This document shows, piece after piece, positions 26,933-36,090 of a stretch of DNA of 64,000 nt. Each line of letters starts with the position of its first letter. Within the stretch, counting starts at the first letter, position 1. Position numbers and translations under genes: made by a program. The notes under the pieces are model-generated. The model was not told the DNA's origin and made no database searches. It worked only from the letters and a program-made list of their open reading frames with translations. This DNA is from Streptomyces sp. CC228A (GTDB lineage Bacteria > Actinomycetota > Actinomycetes > Streptomycetales > Streptomycetaceae). The DNA is taken from assembly GCF_021390935.1 (NCBI RefSeq), contig NZ_JAJPUI010000001.1, positions 248,001 through 312,000 of the forward strand, in the 5' to 3' direction.

Positions 26933-28152
26933 CTACGACCAGGGCGAGGTACGCAGGACCGCGGCCACGGCCTCGTCGACCTGGCGTTCCGTCAGGTCCG
27001 CGCGGGCGGTGAGGCGGAGGCGCGAGATGCCGTCGGGGACGGACGGGGGGCGGAAGCAGCCGACCGCGAGGCCCTCGGCCCGGCAGTCCGCGGCCCAGCG
27101 CACCGCCTGCTCCGGAGCCGGGGCGTGGACGGAGACCACCGCCGCGTCGGGACGGGCCGCCGTCAGCCCGGCCGCGGTCAGGCGGCCGTGGAGTCCTGCC
27201 GCCACTGCGCGGGCCCGTGCGGCGCGCTCCGGTTCGCGGCGCAGCAGCCGCAGGGCGGCGAGTGCGGCGGCCGCCGCGGCCGGGGCGAGACCGGTGTCGA
27301 AGATGAACGTCCGGGCGGCGTTCACCAGGTGCTCGATGACGGCGGCGGGACCGAGCACCGCTCCGCCCTGGCTGCCGAGCGACTTGGACAGGGTGACAGT
27401 GGCGACGACATCCGGCGCACCGGACAGGCCGGACGCGTGGAGGGCGCCCCGCCCGCCCTCGCCCAGGACGCCGAGGCCGTGCGCGTCGTCGACGAGCAGG
27501 GCGGCGCCGTGCTCGCGGCACACCGCGTGGAGCGCGCCGAGCGGCGCCGCGTCGCCGTCGACGGAGAACACCGAGTCGGTGACGGCGAGGGCCGCCGCCC
27601 GGCGTGGGCGGCGAGGGTCTTGCGCACGGCCTCGGGGTCGGCGTGCGGGACGACGGCGGTCTCGGCCCGGGCGAGCCGGCAGCCGTCCACGAGGGAGGCG
27701 TGGTTGTCCGCGTCGGAGACGAGCAGGGAACCGCGGGCGCTCAGTGCGGTGACGGCGGCGAGGTTCGCGGCGTACCCGGACGAGAAGACGAGCGCGGCCT
27801 CGAAGCCGCAGAAGGCCGCGAGCTCCCGCTCCAGTTCGGCGTGCAGCTCCGTGGAGCCGGTGACCAGCCGGGAGCCGGTGGCGCCCGCGCCCCAGAGGCG
27901 GGCCGCGTCCGCGGCGGCGCCGGTCACCTCCGGGTGGTGCGCCAGGCCCAGGTAGTCGTTGCCCGCGAGGTCCAGCAGGCCGGTGTCGCCGGGGCGGGGC
28001 CGCAGGGTGCGCACGAGCCCGGCGGCGGCCCGTCGGCGTGCCTCCTCGGCGATCCACGCGAAGGCGCCCCCGCGCGGGTCCCCGGCCGCTTCCCGGCCCG
28101 GGGGGTCGAGCGGCCCGTGCGGTGCGCCCGGCTCCTGCGGCTGCTGCGGCAT
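26933..28152 (-). pseudogene. bioF: 8-amino-7-oxononanoate synthase BioF, frameshifted
   Basis: BioF joins pimeloyl thioester and alanine into KAPA with PLP. The N-terminal part reads from the ATG at 28152 (GGAAGGGA upstream) through NDYLGLAHHPEV, GSTELHAELE and DADNHASLVDGC to TLAAHAGRR. The rest is in another frame: ALAVTDSVFSVDGD, LLVDDAHGLGVLG and the PLP-lysine motif TLSKSLGSQGG. The break lies at about 27592-27604 in a run of GGGCGGCGGCCC, where one base is missing. All catalytic residues are intact otherwise and the total of 1220 bp is one short of 407 codons, so an assembly error is as likely as a real mutation. It is divergent from bioBAD. Confidence 0.88.
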
Positions 28153-28337
28153 GCGCCCGGTCCCTTCCTGCGGCCTGCTGCCCCGGCATGGCGTCCGCGT
28201 GGCGGGTTTGTAGGCAGCGCACAGACCCTAGCGAATGACAGGCCCGGTCAGAGTGTGGTCATACACACACCCCATGCGGGCCCTGTTGTGGGTTTCCACC
28301 TTGGCCCGGGGGTACGGCATGGGTCAGGATCAGCGCC
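28153..28337. promoter_or_regulatory. Divergent biotin promoter region
   Basis: The 185-bp gap between bioF and bioB must contain both promoters. The notable element is GTGTG GTCATA CACAC (28253-28268), in the least GC-rich part. It does not resemble the biotin repressor boxes I know (BirA or BioQ type), so its role is open. Confidence 0.4.
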
Positions 28338-29567
28338 ATGGACCTGTTGAACACGCTGGTGGACAAGGGGCTGCGGCGTGAGCTGCCGAGCCGCGATGAG
28401 GCGCTCGCCGTGCTGGCGACCTCCGACGACGAGCTGCTGGACGTGGTGGCCGCGGCCGGGAAGGTGCGGCGCCACTGGTTCGGGCGGCGGGTGAAGCTCA
28501 ACTACCTGGTCAACCTGAAGTCCGGGCTGTGCCCCGAGGACTGCTCGTACTGCTCCCAGCGGCTGGGTTCCAAGGCGGACATCCTCAAGTACACCTGGCT
28601 GAAGCCGGAGGACGCCTCGAAGGCGGCCGCAGCGGGCGTCGCGGGCGGCGCCAAGCGGGTCTGCCTGGTGGCGAGCGGCCGGGGCCCCACGGACCGGGAC
28701 ATCGACCGCGTGTCGAAGACCATCGAGGCCATCAAGGAGGAGAACGAGGGCGTCGAGGTCTGCGCCTGCCTGGGCCTCCTCTCCGACGGCCAGGCGGAGC
28801 GGCTGCGCTCCGCGGGAGCCGACGCGTACAACCACAACCTGAACACGTCCGAGGGGACGTACGGGGACATCACGACCACCCACACCTACGCGGACCGGGT
28901 GGACACGGTCACCAAGGCGCACGCCGCCGGACTGTCCGCCTGCTCGGGTCTGATCGCGGGCATGGGGGAGACGGACGAGGACCTCGTCGATGTCGTGTTC
29001 GCCCTGCGCGAGCTGGACCCGGACTCCGTGCCGGTGAACTTCCTCATCCCGTTCGAGGGCACGCCCCTCGCCAAGGAGTGGAACCTGACGCCGCAGCGGG
29101 CGCTGCGCATCCTGGCGATGGTCCGGTTCGTCTGCCCCGACGTGGAGGTCCGGCTGGCCGGCGGCCGCGAGGTGCACCTGCGGTCCCTGCAGCCGCTGGC
29201 CCTGCACCTCGCCAACTCCATCTTCCTCGGCGACTACCTGACCAGCGAGGGCCAGGCGGGCAGGGCGGACCTGGACATGATCGCCGACGCCGGCTTCGAG
29301 GTGGAGGGCGCCGACACGACGACGCTGCCCGCGCACCGCGCTGACGCGGCGGGCGGCGGCTGCGGCTCCGGCGGCGGCTGCGGCTCGGGCTCCGGCGACG
29401 TGTGCGGCACGGCTCCGGAGGCGGCCGGCACCGACCCGGAGGACACCGGCACCGGGCAGGAGGCCACCGCGGGCACTGCGGCGCAGGCCGCGCCGGGCTC
29501 CGCGCGGACGGACCTGGTCGCGGTGCGCCGCCGCGGCGCGGGCACCGACCTCGCCCCCAATGCCTGA
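28338..29567 (+). CDS. bioB: Biotin synthase BioB
   Basis: A 409-residue radical SAM enzyme that inserts sulfur into dethiobiotin. The 4Fe-4S motif CPEDCSYC uses Cys65, Cys69 and Cys72; YNHNLNTSE and the GMGET glycine motif follow, and the core ends near residue 330. A further 80 residues form a tail of [19 protein letters not shown] followed by Ala/Thr/Gly. Long Cys/Gly tails are known to me in streptomycete BioB proteins; their role is unknown. The stop overlaps the bioA start by 8 bp (ATGCCTGA). It leads the bioB-bioA-bioD operon. Confidence 0.96.
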   Translation: MDLLNTLVDKGLRRELPSRDEALAVLATSDDELLDVVAAAGKVRRHWFGRRVKLNYLVNLKSGLCPEDCSYCSQRLGSKADILKYTWLKPEDASKAAAAGVAGGAKRVCLVASGRGPTDRDIDRVSKTIEAIKEENEGVEVCACLGLLSDGQAERLRSAGADAYNHNLNTSEGTYGDITTTHTYADRVDTVTKAHAAGLSACSGLIAGMGETDEDLVDVVFALRELDPDSVPVNFLIPFEGTPLAKEWNLTPQRALRILAMVRFVCPDVEVRLAGGREVHLRSLQPLALHLANSIFLGDYLTSEGQAGRADLDMIADAGFEVEGADTTTLPAHRADAAGGGCGSGGGCGSGSGDVCGTAPEAAGTDPEDTGTGQEATAGTAAQAAPGSARTDLVAVRRRGAGTDLAPNA

Positions 29568-30855
29568 GCCGTCCTACGACCCGGCCCGGCTGATCGCGCT
29601 GGACCGGGAGCACGTGTGGCACCCGTACGGACCGATGCCCGGACGTGTCGACCCGCTCGTGGTGGCGTCGGCGTCCGGGGTGCGGCTGCGGCTGGCCGAG
29701 CCGGTCCACGACCGGACCGAACTCGTCGACGGCATGTCGTCGTGGTGGTCCGCCGTCCACGGCTACAACCACCCGGTGCTCAACGAGGCGGTGCGCGGCC
29801 AGCTGGACCGGATGAGCCACGTGATGTTCGGCGGGCTCACCCACGAGCCCGCCGTCCGGCTCGCCACCCGCCTGGTGGAGATCACCCCCGAGCCGCTGCG
29901 GCACGTGTTCCTCAGCGACTCCGGCTCGGTGTCCGTCGAGGTCGCCGTCAAGATGTGCCTCCAGTACTGGCGCTCCACCGGCCGTCCGGCGAAGCAGCGG
30001 CTGCTGACCTGGCGCGGCGGCTACCACGGGGACACCTGGCAGCCGATGTCGGTGTGCGACCCGGAGGGCGGGATGCACGAGCTGTGGCAGGGGGCGCTGC
30101 CCCGGCAGGTGTTCGCGCCCCCGCCGCCCGCGGCGTACGACGAGGGCTACGCGCAGGAGCTGCGCTCCCTGATCGCCCGGCACGCCGACGAGCTGGCCGC
30201 GGTCATCGTGGAGCCGGTCGTCCAGGGTGCGGGCGGCATGCGGTTCCACTCCCCCGCCTATCTGCGGGTGCTGCGGGAGGCGTGCGACGCCCACGGCGTG
30301 CTGCTGGTCTTCGACGAGATCGCGACCGGCTTCGGCCGCACGGGCACGCTGTTCGCCGCGGACCAGGCGGGCGTGTCCCCCGACGTGATGTGCCTGGGCA
30401 AGGCGCTGACCGGCGGCTACCTCTCCATGGCGGCGACCCTCTGCACGTCCCGGGTCGCCGAGGGCATCTCGCAGGGCGAGGTGCCGGTGCTGGCGCACGG
30501 CCCGACCTTCATGGGCAATCCGCTGGCGGCCGCCGTGGCCTGCGCCTCCGTGGAACTGCTGCTGGGCCGGGACTGGGCGGGCGAGGTCAAGCGGATCGAG
30601 ACGGGACTGGCGGAGGGCCTGGCCGGCGCGCGGGAGGTGCCCGGCGTACGGGACGTCCGGGTGCTCGGCGCGATCGGAGTGGTCCAGCTCGACCACCCGG
30701 TCGACATGGCGGCGGCCACGGCGGCCGCCGTGCGGGAGGGCGTGTGGCTGCGCCCCTTCCGGGACCTGGTGTACGTCATGCCGCCGTATGTGACGGGCGA
30801 CGACGACCTGGCGCTGATCTGCCGGGCCGTCCGCGCGGCGGCGAAGGAGGGCTGA
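29560..30855 (+). CDS. bioA: DAPA aminotransferase BioA
   Basis: A 431-residue class III PLP aminotransferase that converts KAPA to DAPA with SAM as amino donor. HVWHPYGPM (18-26) and [16 protein letters not shown] are typical of BioA rather than other class III enzymes. Asp of [13 protein letters not shown] contacts PLP and Lys281 ([10 protein letters not shown]) forms the Schiff base. The end is VRAAAKEG. It overlaps bioB by 8 bp and is followed one base later by bioD, so all three are translationally linked. Confidence 0.96.
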   Translation: MPEPSYDPARLIALDREHVWHPYGPMPGRVDPLVVASASGVRLRLAEPVHDRTELVDGMSSWWSAVHGYNHPVLNEAVRGQLDRMSHVMFGGLTHEPAVRLATRLVEITPEPLRHVFLSDSGSVSVEVAVKMCLQYWRSTGRPAKQRLLTWRGGYHGDTWQPMSVCDPEGGMHELWQGALPRQVFAPPPPAAYDEGYAQELRSLIARHADELAAVIVEPVVQGAGGMRFHSPAYLRVLREACDAHGVLLVFDEIATGFGRTGTLFAADQAGVSPDVMCLGKALTGGYLSMAATLCTSRVAEGISQGEVPVLAHGPTFMGNPLAAAVACASVELLLGRDWAGEVKRIETGLAEGLAGAREVPGVRDVRVLGAIGVVQLDHPVDMAAATAAAVREGVWLRPFRDLVYVMPPYVTGDDDLALICRAVRAAAKEG

Positions 30856-30856
30856 C

Positions 30857-31588
30857 ATGGCACAGGCACAGGCACAGGCACACGGCATCATCGTGGTGAC
30901 CGGCACCGGCACCGAGGTCGGCAAGACGGTCGTGACGGCGGCGCTCGCCGCGGTGGCGGCCGCGCAGGGCCGGTCGGTGGCGGTGCTGAAACCCGCGCAG
31001 ACGGGCGTGGCCCCGGGCGAACCGGGCGACGCGGACGAGGTCGCGCGGCTGGCCGGGGACGGGGTCGTCGGCCGGGAACTCGCCCGCTATCCGGAACCGC
31101 TCGCCCCGGCGACGGCGGCCCGGCGCGCCGGGCTGGACCCGGTGCGGCCGCGGCAGGTGGCCAAGGCGGCGGAGAAGCTGGCCGCCGCACACGACCTGGT
31201 GCTGGTGGAGGGCGCCGGGGGGCTGCTGGTGCGGTGGGACGACGAAGGGAGCACCCTCGCGGACGCGGCACGGCTGCTGGGCGCGCCGGTGCTCGTGGTC
31301 GCCGCCGCCGGCCTGGGCACCCTCAACCTCGCCGCCCTCACCGGCGAGGCGCTGCGGGCGCGGGGCCTGGAGCAGTCGGGCGTGGTGGTCGGCAGCTGGC
31401 CGGCCGATCCGGGCCTGGCGGAGCGCTGCAATCTGACCGATCTGCCGGTCGTCGCACAGGCCCCGCTGCTGGGCGCGGTCCCGCAGGGCGCGGGCGCCCT
31501 CGCGCCTGCCTCCTTCCGCGCCGCCGCGCCCGCGTGGCTCGCGCCGGACCTGGGCGGCACCTGGAGCCCCGACGCACTGACGGCCTGA
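30857..31588 (+). CDS. bioD: Dethiobiotin synthetase BioD
   Basis: A 243-residue ATP-dependent enzyme that closes the ureido ring of dethiobiotin from DAPA and CO2. The P-loop [10 protein letters not shown] spans 15-24, LKPAQTG follows, and [11 protein letters not shown] is the third family block. The first codons encode [10 protein letters not shown] from a GCACAG-type hexanucleotide repeat. GGAGGGC lies 5 bp before the ATG. It ends the operon. Confidence 0.95.
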   Translation: MAQAQAQAHGIIVVTGTGTEVGKTVVTAALAAVAAAQGRSVAVLKPAQTGVAPGEPGDADEVARLAGDGVVGRELARYPEPLAPATAARRAGLDPVRPRQVAKAAEKLAAAHDLVLVEGAGGLLVRWDDEGSTLADAARLLGAPVLVVAAAGLGTLNLAALTGEALRARGLEQSGVVVGSWPADPGLAERCNLTDLPVVAQAPLLGAVPQGAGALAPASFRAAAPAWLAPDLGGTWSPDALTA

Positions 31589-32087
31589 GCCCGGACCCGT
31601 CGCGGGGCCCCGTCGGCATACGCGGGGCGTGCGCAGCTCGCGTGCGACCGGCTGAAAGGAGCGCGCGGCCGGGCGGCAGGTCGTGCGGGGCTCGCGTGCC
31701 TGCCGGCTGAACGGAGCCCGCGGCGGGGCGGCAAGCGGCGCGCGGCTCGCGTGCCGGCTGGTCGGCTGGCCGGCCGGGCGGGCAGTGTCTGCGGCGGGGC
31801 CGGCAGGCGGTGCGGGCCCGGCAGAAGCTGCCAGCCGACCCGAAGAAGTCCACGGCGTGGGCGGCCGTCGGGGTGCTCGGCCCGGAGGCGCCGATCGGCC
31901 GGAAGGCGTCCTCAGCGGGAGAGGGCGTCCACAGCGGGAGGCGGTCCGCGGGCGAGCCCGGCCGTCGCTGACGCGTGCGTCCGGGCGGCGCTGCGGGCGC
32001 GGGCGCGGGGGTACGGGCAACGGCACGGGTGCCGGCAACGGCCGGGCGGCCCTGCGGGCGCGGGCGCGGGCCGCATAGGGTGCCCGC
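31589..32087. repeat. Gap with 54-55 bp tandem repeats
   Basis: The motif GCTCGCGTGC recurs at 31636, 31690 and 31745. The first two copies extend over about 44 bp (CGGCTGAA(A/C)GGAGC(G/C)CGCGG and GGGCGGCA); the third is partial. The remaining 300 bp up to the VOC gene are GC-rich, with no gene that I can support. Confidence 0.65.
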
Positions 32088-32432
32088 ATGCGAGCCACCG
32101 TGAGCGAGATCGTGTTCGACTGCGCCGACCCCGCGGCGCTGGTGCGTTTCTGGGCCGGACTGCTCGGGGGCGACCCCGTGGACCGGAGCCCGGACTGGTC
32201 GTACGTGGAGCCGCCGGGTTTCGTCCGTGTGGCGTTCCAGCGGGTACCGGAGGGCAAGGCGGTGAAGAACCGGCTGCACCTGGACCTGTCCGCAGGGGAC
32301 GTGGAAGCCGCCGCCGACGAGGCGGTGCGGCGCGGCGCGGTACGGGTCGGCGGACTCGTGCGCGACGAGCAGGGACCGTTCCAGGTGCTGCGGGACCCGG
32401 AAGGCAACGAGTTCTGCTTCGTGGGCGGCTGA
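32088..32432 (+). CDS. VOC family (glyoxalase-like) protein
   Basis: A 114-residue single-domain protein of the vicinal-oxygen-chelate fold. It starts with FDCADPAALVRFWAGLLGG, contains RLHLDLSAGDVEAAADEAVR and ends with FQVLRDPEGNEFCFVG, the usual glyoxalase-like order. The group includes dioxygenases, lyases and drug-binding proteins; the size and the LHLD motif fit small actinomycete glyoxalase-like proteins. The ATG has no strong ribosome site. A perfect inverted repeat lies 12 bp after the stop. Confidence 0.85.
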   Translation: MRATVSEIVFDCADPAALVRFWAGLLGGDPVDRSPDWSYVEPPGFVRVAFQRVPEGKAVKNRLHLDLSAGDVEAAADEAVRRGAVRVGGLVRDEQGPFQVLRDPEGNEFCFVGG

Positions 32433-32444
32433 CCGGCCGGCGCG

Positions 32445-32474
32445 GCGGATACGGGGCACAATCCCCGTATCCGC
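32445..32474. promoter_or_regulatory. Perfect 12-bp inverted repeat
   Basis: GCGGATACGGGG and its exact complement flank the loop CACAAT. It lies between the VOC and methyltransferase genes, 12 bp after one stop and about 21 bp before the ribosome site of the next. A second GTATCCGCC follows at once. It may be a terminator, or an operator for the methyltransferase gene. Confidence 0.6.
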
Positions 32475-32508
32475 CCATGTATCCGCCGTGTCTCCCGAGG
32501 AGGTCGCG

Positions 32509-33192
32509 ATGACGGACCGCAGCGCCAGGGCCGCCCGTACGCGTGAGCCCGTCCACCACCCGCTGTTCGCCCGCTTCTACGCACGCGTGAGCGTGCTCGG
32601 CGAAACGAAGGCCGGGATCGGCGCGCACCGCAGGGAGTTGCTGGACGGGCTGTCGGGCCGCGTCGTCGAGGTGGGCGCGGGCAACGGCCTGAACTTCGCC
32701 CACTACCCGTCGACCGTCTCCGAGGTCGTCGCCATCGAACCGGAGCGGGTGCTGCGGCGGATGGCCGTGGAGGCGGGGCTGCGGGCGGACGTGCCGGTGG
32801 ACGTGGTGCCGGGAGTGGCGGAGGCGCTCCCGGTGAAGAGCGAGGCGTTCGACGGGGCCGTCGTGTCGCTGGTGCTGTGCAGCGTGCGGGACGTGCGGCG
32901 GTCCCTCGCCGAGGTGCGGCGGGTGCTGCGCCCGGGCGGGGAACTGCGGTTCTACGAGCACGGCAGGGCCCCGGGGCACGTGATGGCGGCGGCTCAGCGG
33001 GTACTGGACGCCACGGTGTGGCCGCGCCTGTTCGGTGGCTGCCACACCGGCCGCGATCCGCTGGCGGCCGTGGAGGCGGCCGGCTTCGAGGTGGTGACCT
33101 ACCGTCGGCTGCGGGTCCCCGGGCAGGGCGCGCTGCTGCCGACGTCGCCGCACGTACTGGGGGTGGCGCGGCGCCCGCTGTCCGACGGCTGA
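32509..33192 (+). CDS. Class I SAM-dependent methyltransferase
   Basis: A 227-residue cytosolic methyltransferase (Methyltransf_11 type). Motif I is VVEVGAGNGLNFAHYP, the acidic motif II end is VVAIEPE, and LRPGGELRFYEHG is the post-motif IV strand. It resembles UbiE-like small-molecule methyltransferases of unknown substrate. The ATG at 32509 follows CGAGGAGG; an in-frame ATG at 32488 lacks a ribosome site. An inverted repeat stands just upstream. Confidence 0.88.
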   Translation: MTDRSARAARTREPVHHPLFARFYARVSVLGETKAGIGAHRRELLDGLSGRVVEVGAGNGLNFAHYPSTVSEVVAIEPERVLRRMAVEAGLRADVPVDVVPGVAEALPVKSEAFDGAVVSLVLCSVRDVRRSLAEVRRVLRPGGELRFYEHGRAPGHVMAAAQRVLDATVWPRLFGGCHTGRDPLAAVEAAGFEVVTYRRLRVPGQGALLPTSPHVLGVARRPLSDG

Positions 33193-33313
33193 CCGCCGCC
33201 CGCACCCACGGGCCGCCGCTCGCCCGCCGCCCGACGGCCGGCCGCATCCCCTCCGGCCGCCGGGCCGGTGGTGGGTGCTGCCTACAATCAGGCATGGATG
33301 CGCGGAGGATACG

Positions 33314-34595
33314 TTGACGTCGCCGGCCGCCCGCCTCGACGCCGGGGAGGACGCACCGGCCGGGGCCGCGGCCGCCCAGCGCCGGGTGCTGGCCGTGCTG
33401 GTCGCGGCCCAGGTACTGAGCGGCGCCGGTCTTGCAGCCGGTATCACGGTGGGGGCGCTGCTGGCGCAGGAGATGCTGGACTCGACCCGCCTGTCAGGGC
33501 TGCCGAGCGGCCTGTTCACCGCGGGCTCCGCGGTGGCCGCGGTGCTGGTGGGGCGGGTGTCGCAGCGCCACGGCAGGCGGCCGGGGCTCGCAGCCGGGTA
33601 CGCCGCGGGTGCCGTGGGCAGCGCCGGCGTCATCGCGGCCGCCGTGGCGGACAGCGCCCCGCTGCTGTTCCTGTCGCTGTTCGTGTACGGCGCGGGCTCC
33701 GCCACCAACCTCCAGGCCCGCTATGCCGGGGCGGACCTGGCCGACCCCGGCACCGGGGCCGGGCCGTGAGCACCGTGCTGGTCGCCACGACGCTGGGCGG
33801 TGTGGTCGGTCCGAACCTGGCGGCTCCCACGGGTGCCGTCGCGCAGGCGCTGGGGGTGCCCCGCCTCGCGGGGCCGTTCCTGCTGGCGGGTGCCGCGTAC
33901 GCGGCCGGGGCGCTGTTCCTCGCGGTGTGGCTGCGGCCCGACCCGCTGCTGCTCGCGCGGGAGATCGCGGCGTCGCCGCAGCAGCCGGCGGGCGCCGGGG
34001 CGAGCCGGGCGCGGTCGCCCCGCCCCGCCACGGCCTGCCGCTGGGCGCCGGCGTCATGGGCCTGGCCCAGCTGGTGATGGTGGCGATCATGACGATGACG
34101 CCGGTCCACATGCACGCCCACGGGCACACCACGGCGGCTTCGGGCTTGGTGATCTCCCTCCATGTGGCGGCGATGTTCCTGCCGTCCCCGCTGACCGGGT
34201 GGCTCGTCGACCGTGCGGGCCGGCTGTGGACGGCATGCGCGTCCGGCGTGGTCCTGCTGGCCGCGGGTGCGCTGGCGGCGGGTGCTCCGCCGACCTCGCT
34301 GCCGTTGCTCACGGCGGCCCTGGTGCTGCTGGGGCTCGGCTGGAACCTCGGGCTCATCAGCGGCACGGCGCTCATCACGGACAGCGTGGCGCTGGCGACC
34401 CGGGCCCGTACGCAGGGCATGGTCGACGTGGCCATCGCGGCCGCCGGGGCCGTGGGCGGCATGGCGTCCGGGTTCGTCGTGGCGGACGCCGGCTATCCGG
34501 TGCTCGCAGCGGTCGGCGGGGCGCTGGCCCTGACACTGCTCCCCGCGGTGGCCCTCCTCGGCCGGGCGCGCAGCGCGCCGCACGGACGGGGCTGA
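33314..34595 (+). pseudogene. MFS transporter broken by two frameshifts
   Basis: Three consecutive frames encode one 12-helix major facilitator. Segment one (33314 to about 33750) has RVLAVLVAAQVLSGAGLAAG and the loop motif RVSQRHGRRPG. Segment two (to about 34015) continues STVLVATTLGGVVGPNL. Segment three (to 34595) has GLPLGAGVMGLAQLVMVAIM through LLGLGWNLGLISG. Each switch fits loss of one base in a GC run (ACCGGGGCCGGGCC near 33750; CGCCCCGCC near 34020), and the length is two bases short of 428 codons. The start is a TTG with GGAGGA upstream. Either a true pseudogene or assembly indels. Confidence 0.8.
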
Positions 34596-34686
34596 GGCAG
34601 TACGGGCGGCAGCGCGCCGGACCGGGGTGAACGGGCGGGGCGCGGGGCGCGGACGGCCGGGGCCGCCGCCCGTATGCCGCCGTCCG

Positions 34687-35028
34687 CTACCCGCCCCGGC
34701 GTTCGGCGGCCGCGTGCCACCAGGCGGGCGGTGACGGCCCGTCGGCGCGGGCGGCGGGCTGGTCGGGGTGGAGCCCGAGGCGCCGCAGGGCGTCCGGCAG
34801 GACCCGTACGTGCCACCAGCCGCGCCAGTGGCCGTCGGGCCCGGGGGCGCAGGCCAGGCCGAAGGACACCTCCTCGTCCGAGAAGGGCATCCAGTCGATG
34901 CCGCGCTCCCGCAGCCAAGCCCGCAGAGCGGCGCGGGGGCGGGCGGAGCCGGGGGCGTTCTCGTAGCCGAGGAGGGCGATCCAGTCGGTGTGCGGGTCGC
35001 GGTACGGATGGCTGGCCATGGCCGCCAT
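34687..35028 (-). CDS. Hypothetical protein, Trp-rich
   Basis: A 113-residue soluble protein: MAAMASHPYRDPHTDWIALL, then ERGIDWMPFSDEEVSFGLAC and HWRGWWHVRVLPDALRRLGL. The non-random composition and several Trp/His-rich blocks argue that it is real. The ATG at 35028 and another at 35019 are both possible; neither has a good ribosome site. It is convergent with the broken MFS gene. I recognise no family. Confidence 0.6.
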   Translation of the reverse strand: MAAMASHPYRDPHTDWIALLGYENAPGSARPRAALRAWLRERGIDWMPFSDEEVSFGLACAPGPDGHWRGWWHVRVLPDALRRLGLHPDQPAARADGPSPPAWWHAAAERRGG

Positions 35029-35288
35029 GATGCCGCCACGCCCCAGGCTGCCGCCGCGGCTGCGGCCACGCCGGTGCGGGCGGGCGGCGCCGAGGTGCCG
35101 CCAGGGAGGGGCGGTCGCGAGAGGCCGGGGGCTGCGCACACGGTTCCGGGGTTCCGGGGGTGGGCGGGCTATGGCGACGTGCCGGCGGTGCGGGCGTGCG
35201 GCACCGGGTACGGGAGGGGCGGGCGGCCCCGGAGGCGGGGTGGGCGGGCTGCCCGTGCCGGGCGCGGGCCGCCCGCCCGCCCCGTGGG

Positions 35289-35660
35289 CTACAGCGTCCA
35301 GCGCTTCAGTTCCACGGCGATGGCCCGGACGTCGGCGCGGCCGTTCTTGACGAGCCGTGCGAGGTCGCGGACGCGCTCCGGTGACGTGGCCACCCGGAGT
35401 CCGGACGCGACGAGGTAGCCGTGCGCGACGGCGCAGGCGAACAGCGCGTTGGAGTGCTCCAGCGCCGGGACGTGCAGGAGCAGTTGGAGGAGGGCGGCGG
35501 CCCGGGTGTGGGGCTGGTCGTAGACGGCGATGTCGAAGATCTTGGCGTCGTGGCGGCTGACGGCGGCGACGAGGGCGCCCCAGTCGGCGACCTGGGGGTC
35601 GCCGGGCGTCTTCTGCTCCGCGACCATGAGCAGCCACGCGAGGTCGATGGTGGGGTTCAT
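35289..35660 (-). CDS. Fic/Doc-like toxin of a toxin-antitoxin pair
   Basis: A 123-residue helical protein that resembles, from memory, Streptomyces Fic-family toxins (Doc-like). It starts NPTIDLAWLLMVAEQ and the core is LLHVPALEHSNALFACAVAH. This sits where the Fic motif HxFx(D/E)GNKR would be, but that motif is degenerate: the His and Asn are present and the GNKR part is missing. Enzymatic activity is therefore uncertain. It follows the ribbon-helix-helix antitoxin gene by 79 bp on the same strand. Doc phosphorylates EF-Tu in phage P1, which may or may not apply here. Confidence 0.65.
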   Translation of the reverse strand: MNPTIDLAWLLMVAEQKTPGDPQVADWGALVAAVSRHDAKIFDIAVYDQPHTRAAALLQLLLHVPALEHSNALFACAVAHGYLVASGLRVATSPERVRDLARLVKNGRADVRAIAVELKRWTL

Positions 35661-35739
35661 GCGTGCCGGCCGCGCTCCAGGCGGGCGCGGGCCGCGGGCC
35701 GGGGCGTACCCGTGCCGGGCCGGGGCGGCGGTGCGGCCG

Positions 35740-35991
35740 TCACCGGTCGGCCTCGGGGCGGGGCGCCGGTCCCCGGGTCGTGTCGCCGTGGAACTCCTCG
35801 GCGAACACCGCCTCGTACTGCTTCATGAAGTCGGCTGCCGCCTCCACGAAGGTGCGGCCGGTCTCACCGGCGTCGCGCTGGACGAGTTCCTCGATGTACC
35901 GGTTCACACTGACCCCCCGCTGCTGTGCCATACGGCGGGCGGTCTCGGCCGTGGCCTCGTCCACCCGCACGTTCAGCTGAGTCTTCGCCAT
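35740..35991 (-). CDS. Ribbon-helix-helix antitoxin
   Basis: An 83-residue protein whose start, AKTQLNVRVDEATAETARRM, is a ribbon-helix-helix: strand QLNVRVD, helix EATAETARRMAQQRG and second helix SVNRYIEELVQRD. The acidic C-terminus (TFVEAAADFMKQYEAVFAEEF) would wrap the toxin. It precedes the Fic-like toxin gene. Its start is 6 bp after a -10 hexamer and inside a palindromic region, which suggests a leaderless mRNA and autorepression. Confidence 0.8.
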   Translation of the reverse strand: MAKTQLNVRVDEATAETARRMAQQRGVSVNRYIEELVQRDAGETGRTFVEAAADFMKQYEAVFAEEFHGDTTRGPAPRPEADR

Positions 35992-35997
35992 CCCACC

Positions 35998-36026
35998 ACG
36001 CTAGCGCCAACGCGCTAGCACAACAA
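35998..36026 (-). promoter_or_regulatory. Leaderless promoter and operator of the TA module
   Basis: On the minus strand a -35 TTGTTG (36021-36026) and a -10 TAGCGT (35998-36003) are 17 bp apart. An inverted repeat GCTAGCG N6 CGCTAGC (36000-36019) overlaps the -10 and spacer, where a ribbon-helix-helix antitoxin would block RNA polymerase. Only 6 bp separate the -10 from the antitoxin ATG. Confidence 0.6.
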
Positions 36027-36090
36027 GGGGTGGGAGGAAGCCGGCGGAAACCCGGTCGACGGGGCGTCCCGCCGGTGGTGGGATGCGGCG

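Noticed and set aside
24682..27012. Long plus-strand frames over 24.7-27 kb
   Set aside because: They are antisense to the RsbW-like and AAA ATPase genes and have no domain or ribosome site.
35289..35991. VapBC or MazEF module
   Set aside because: No PIN or MazF features are visible; the Fic-like reading fits better, though with moderate confidence.
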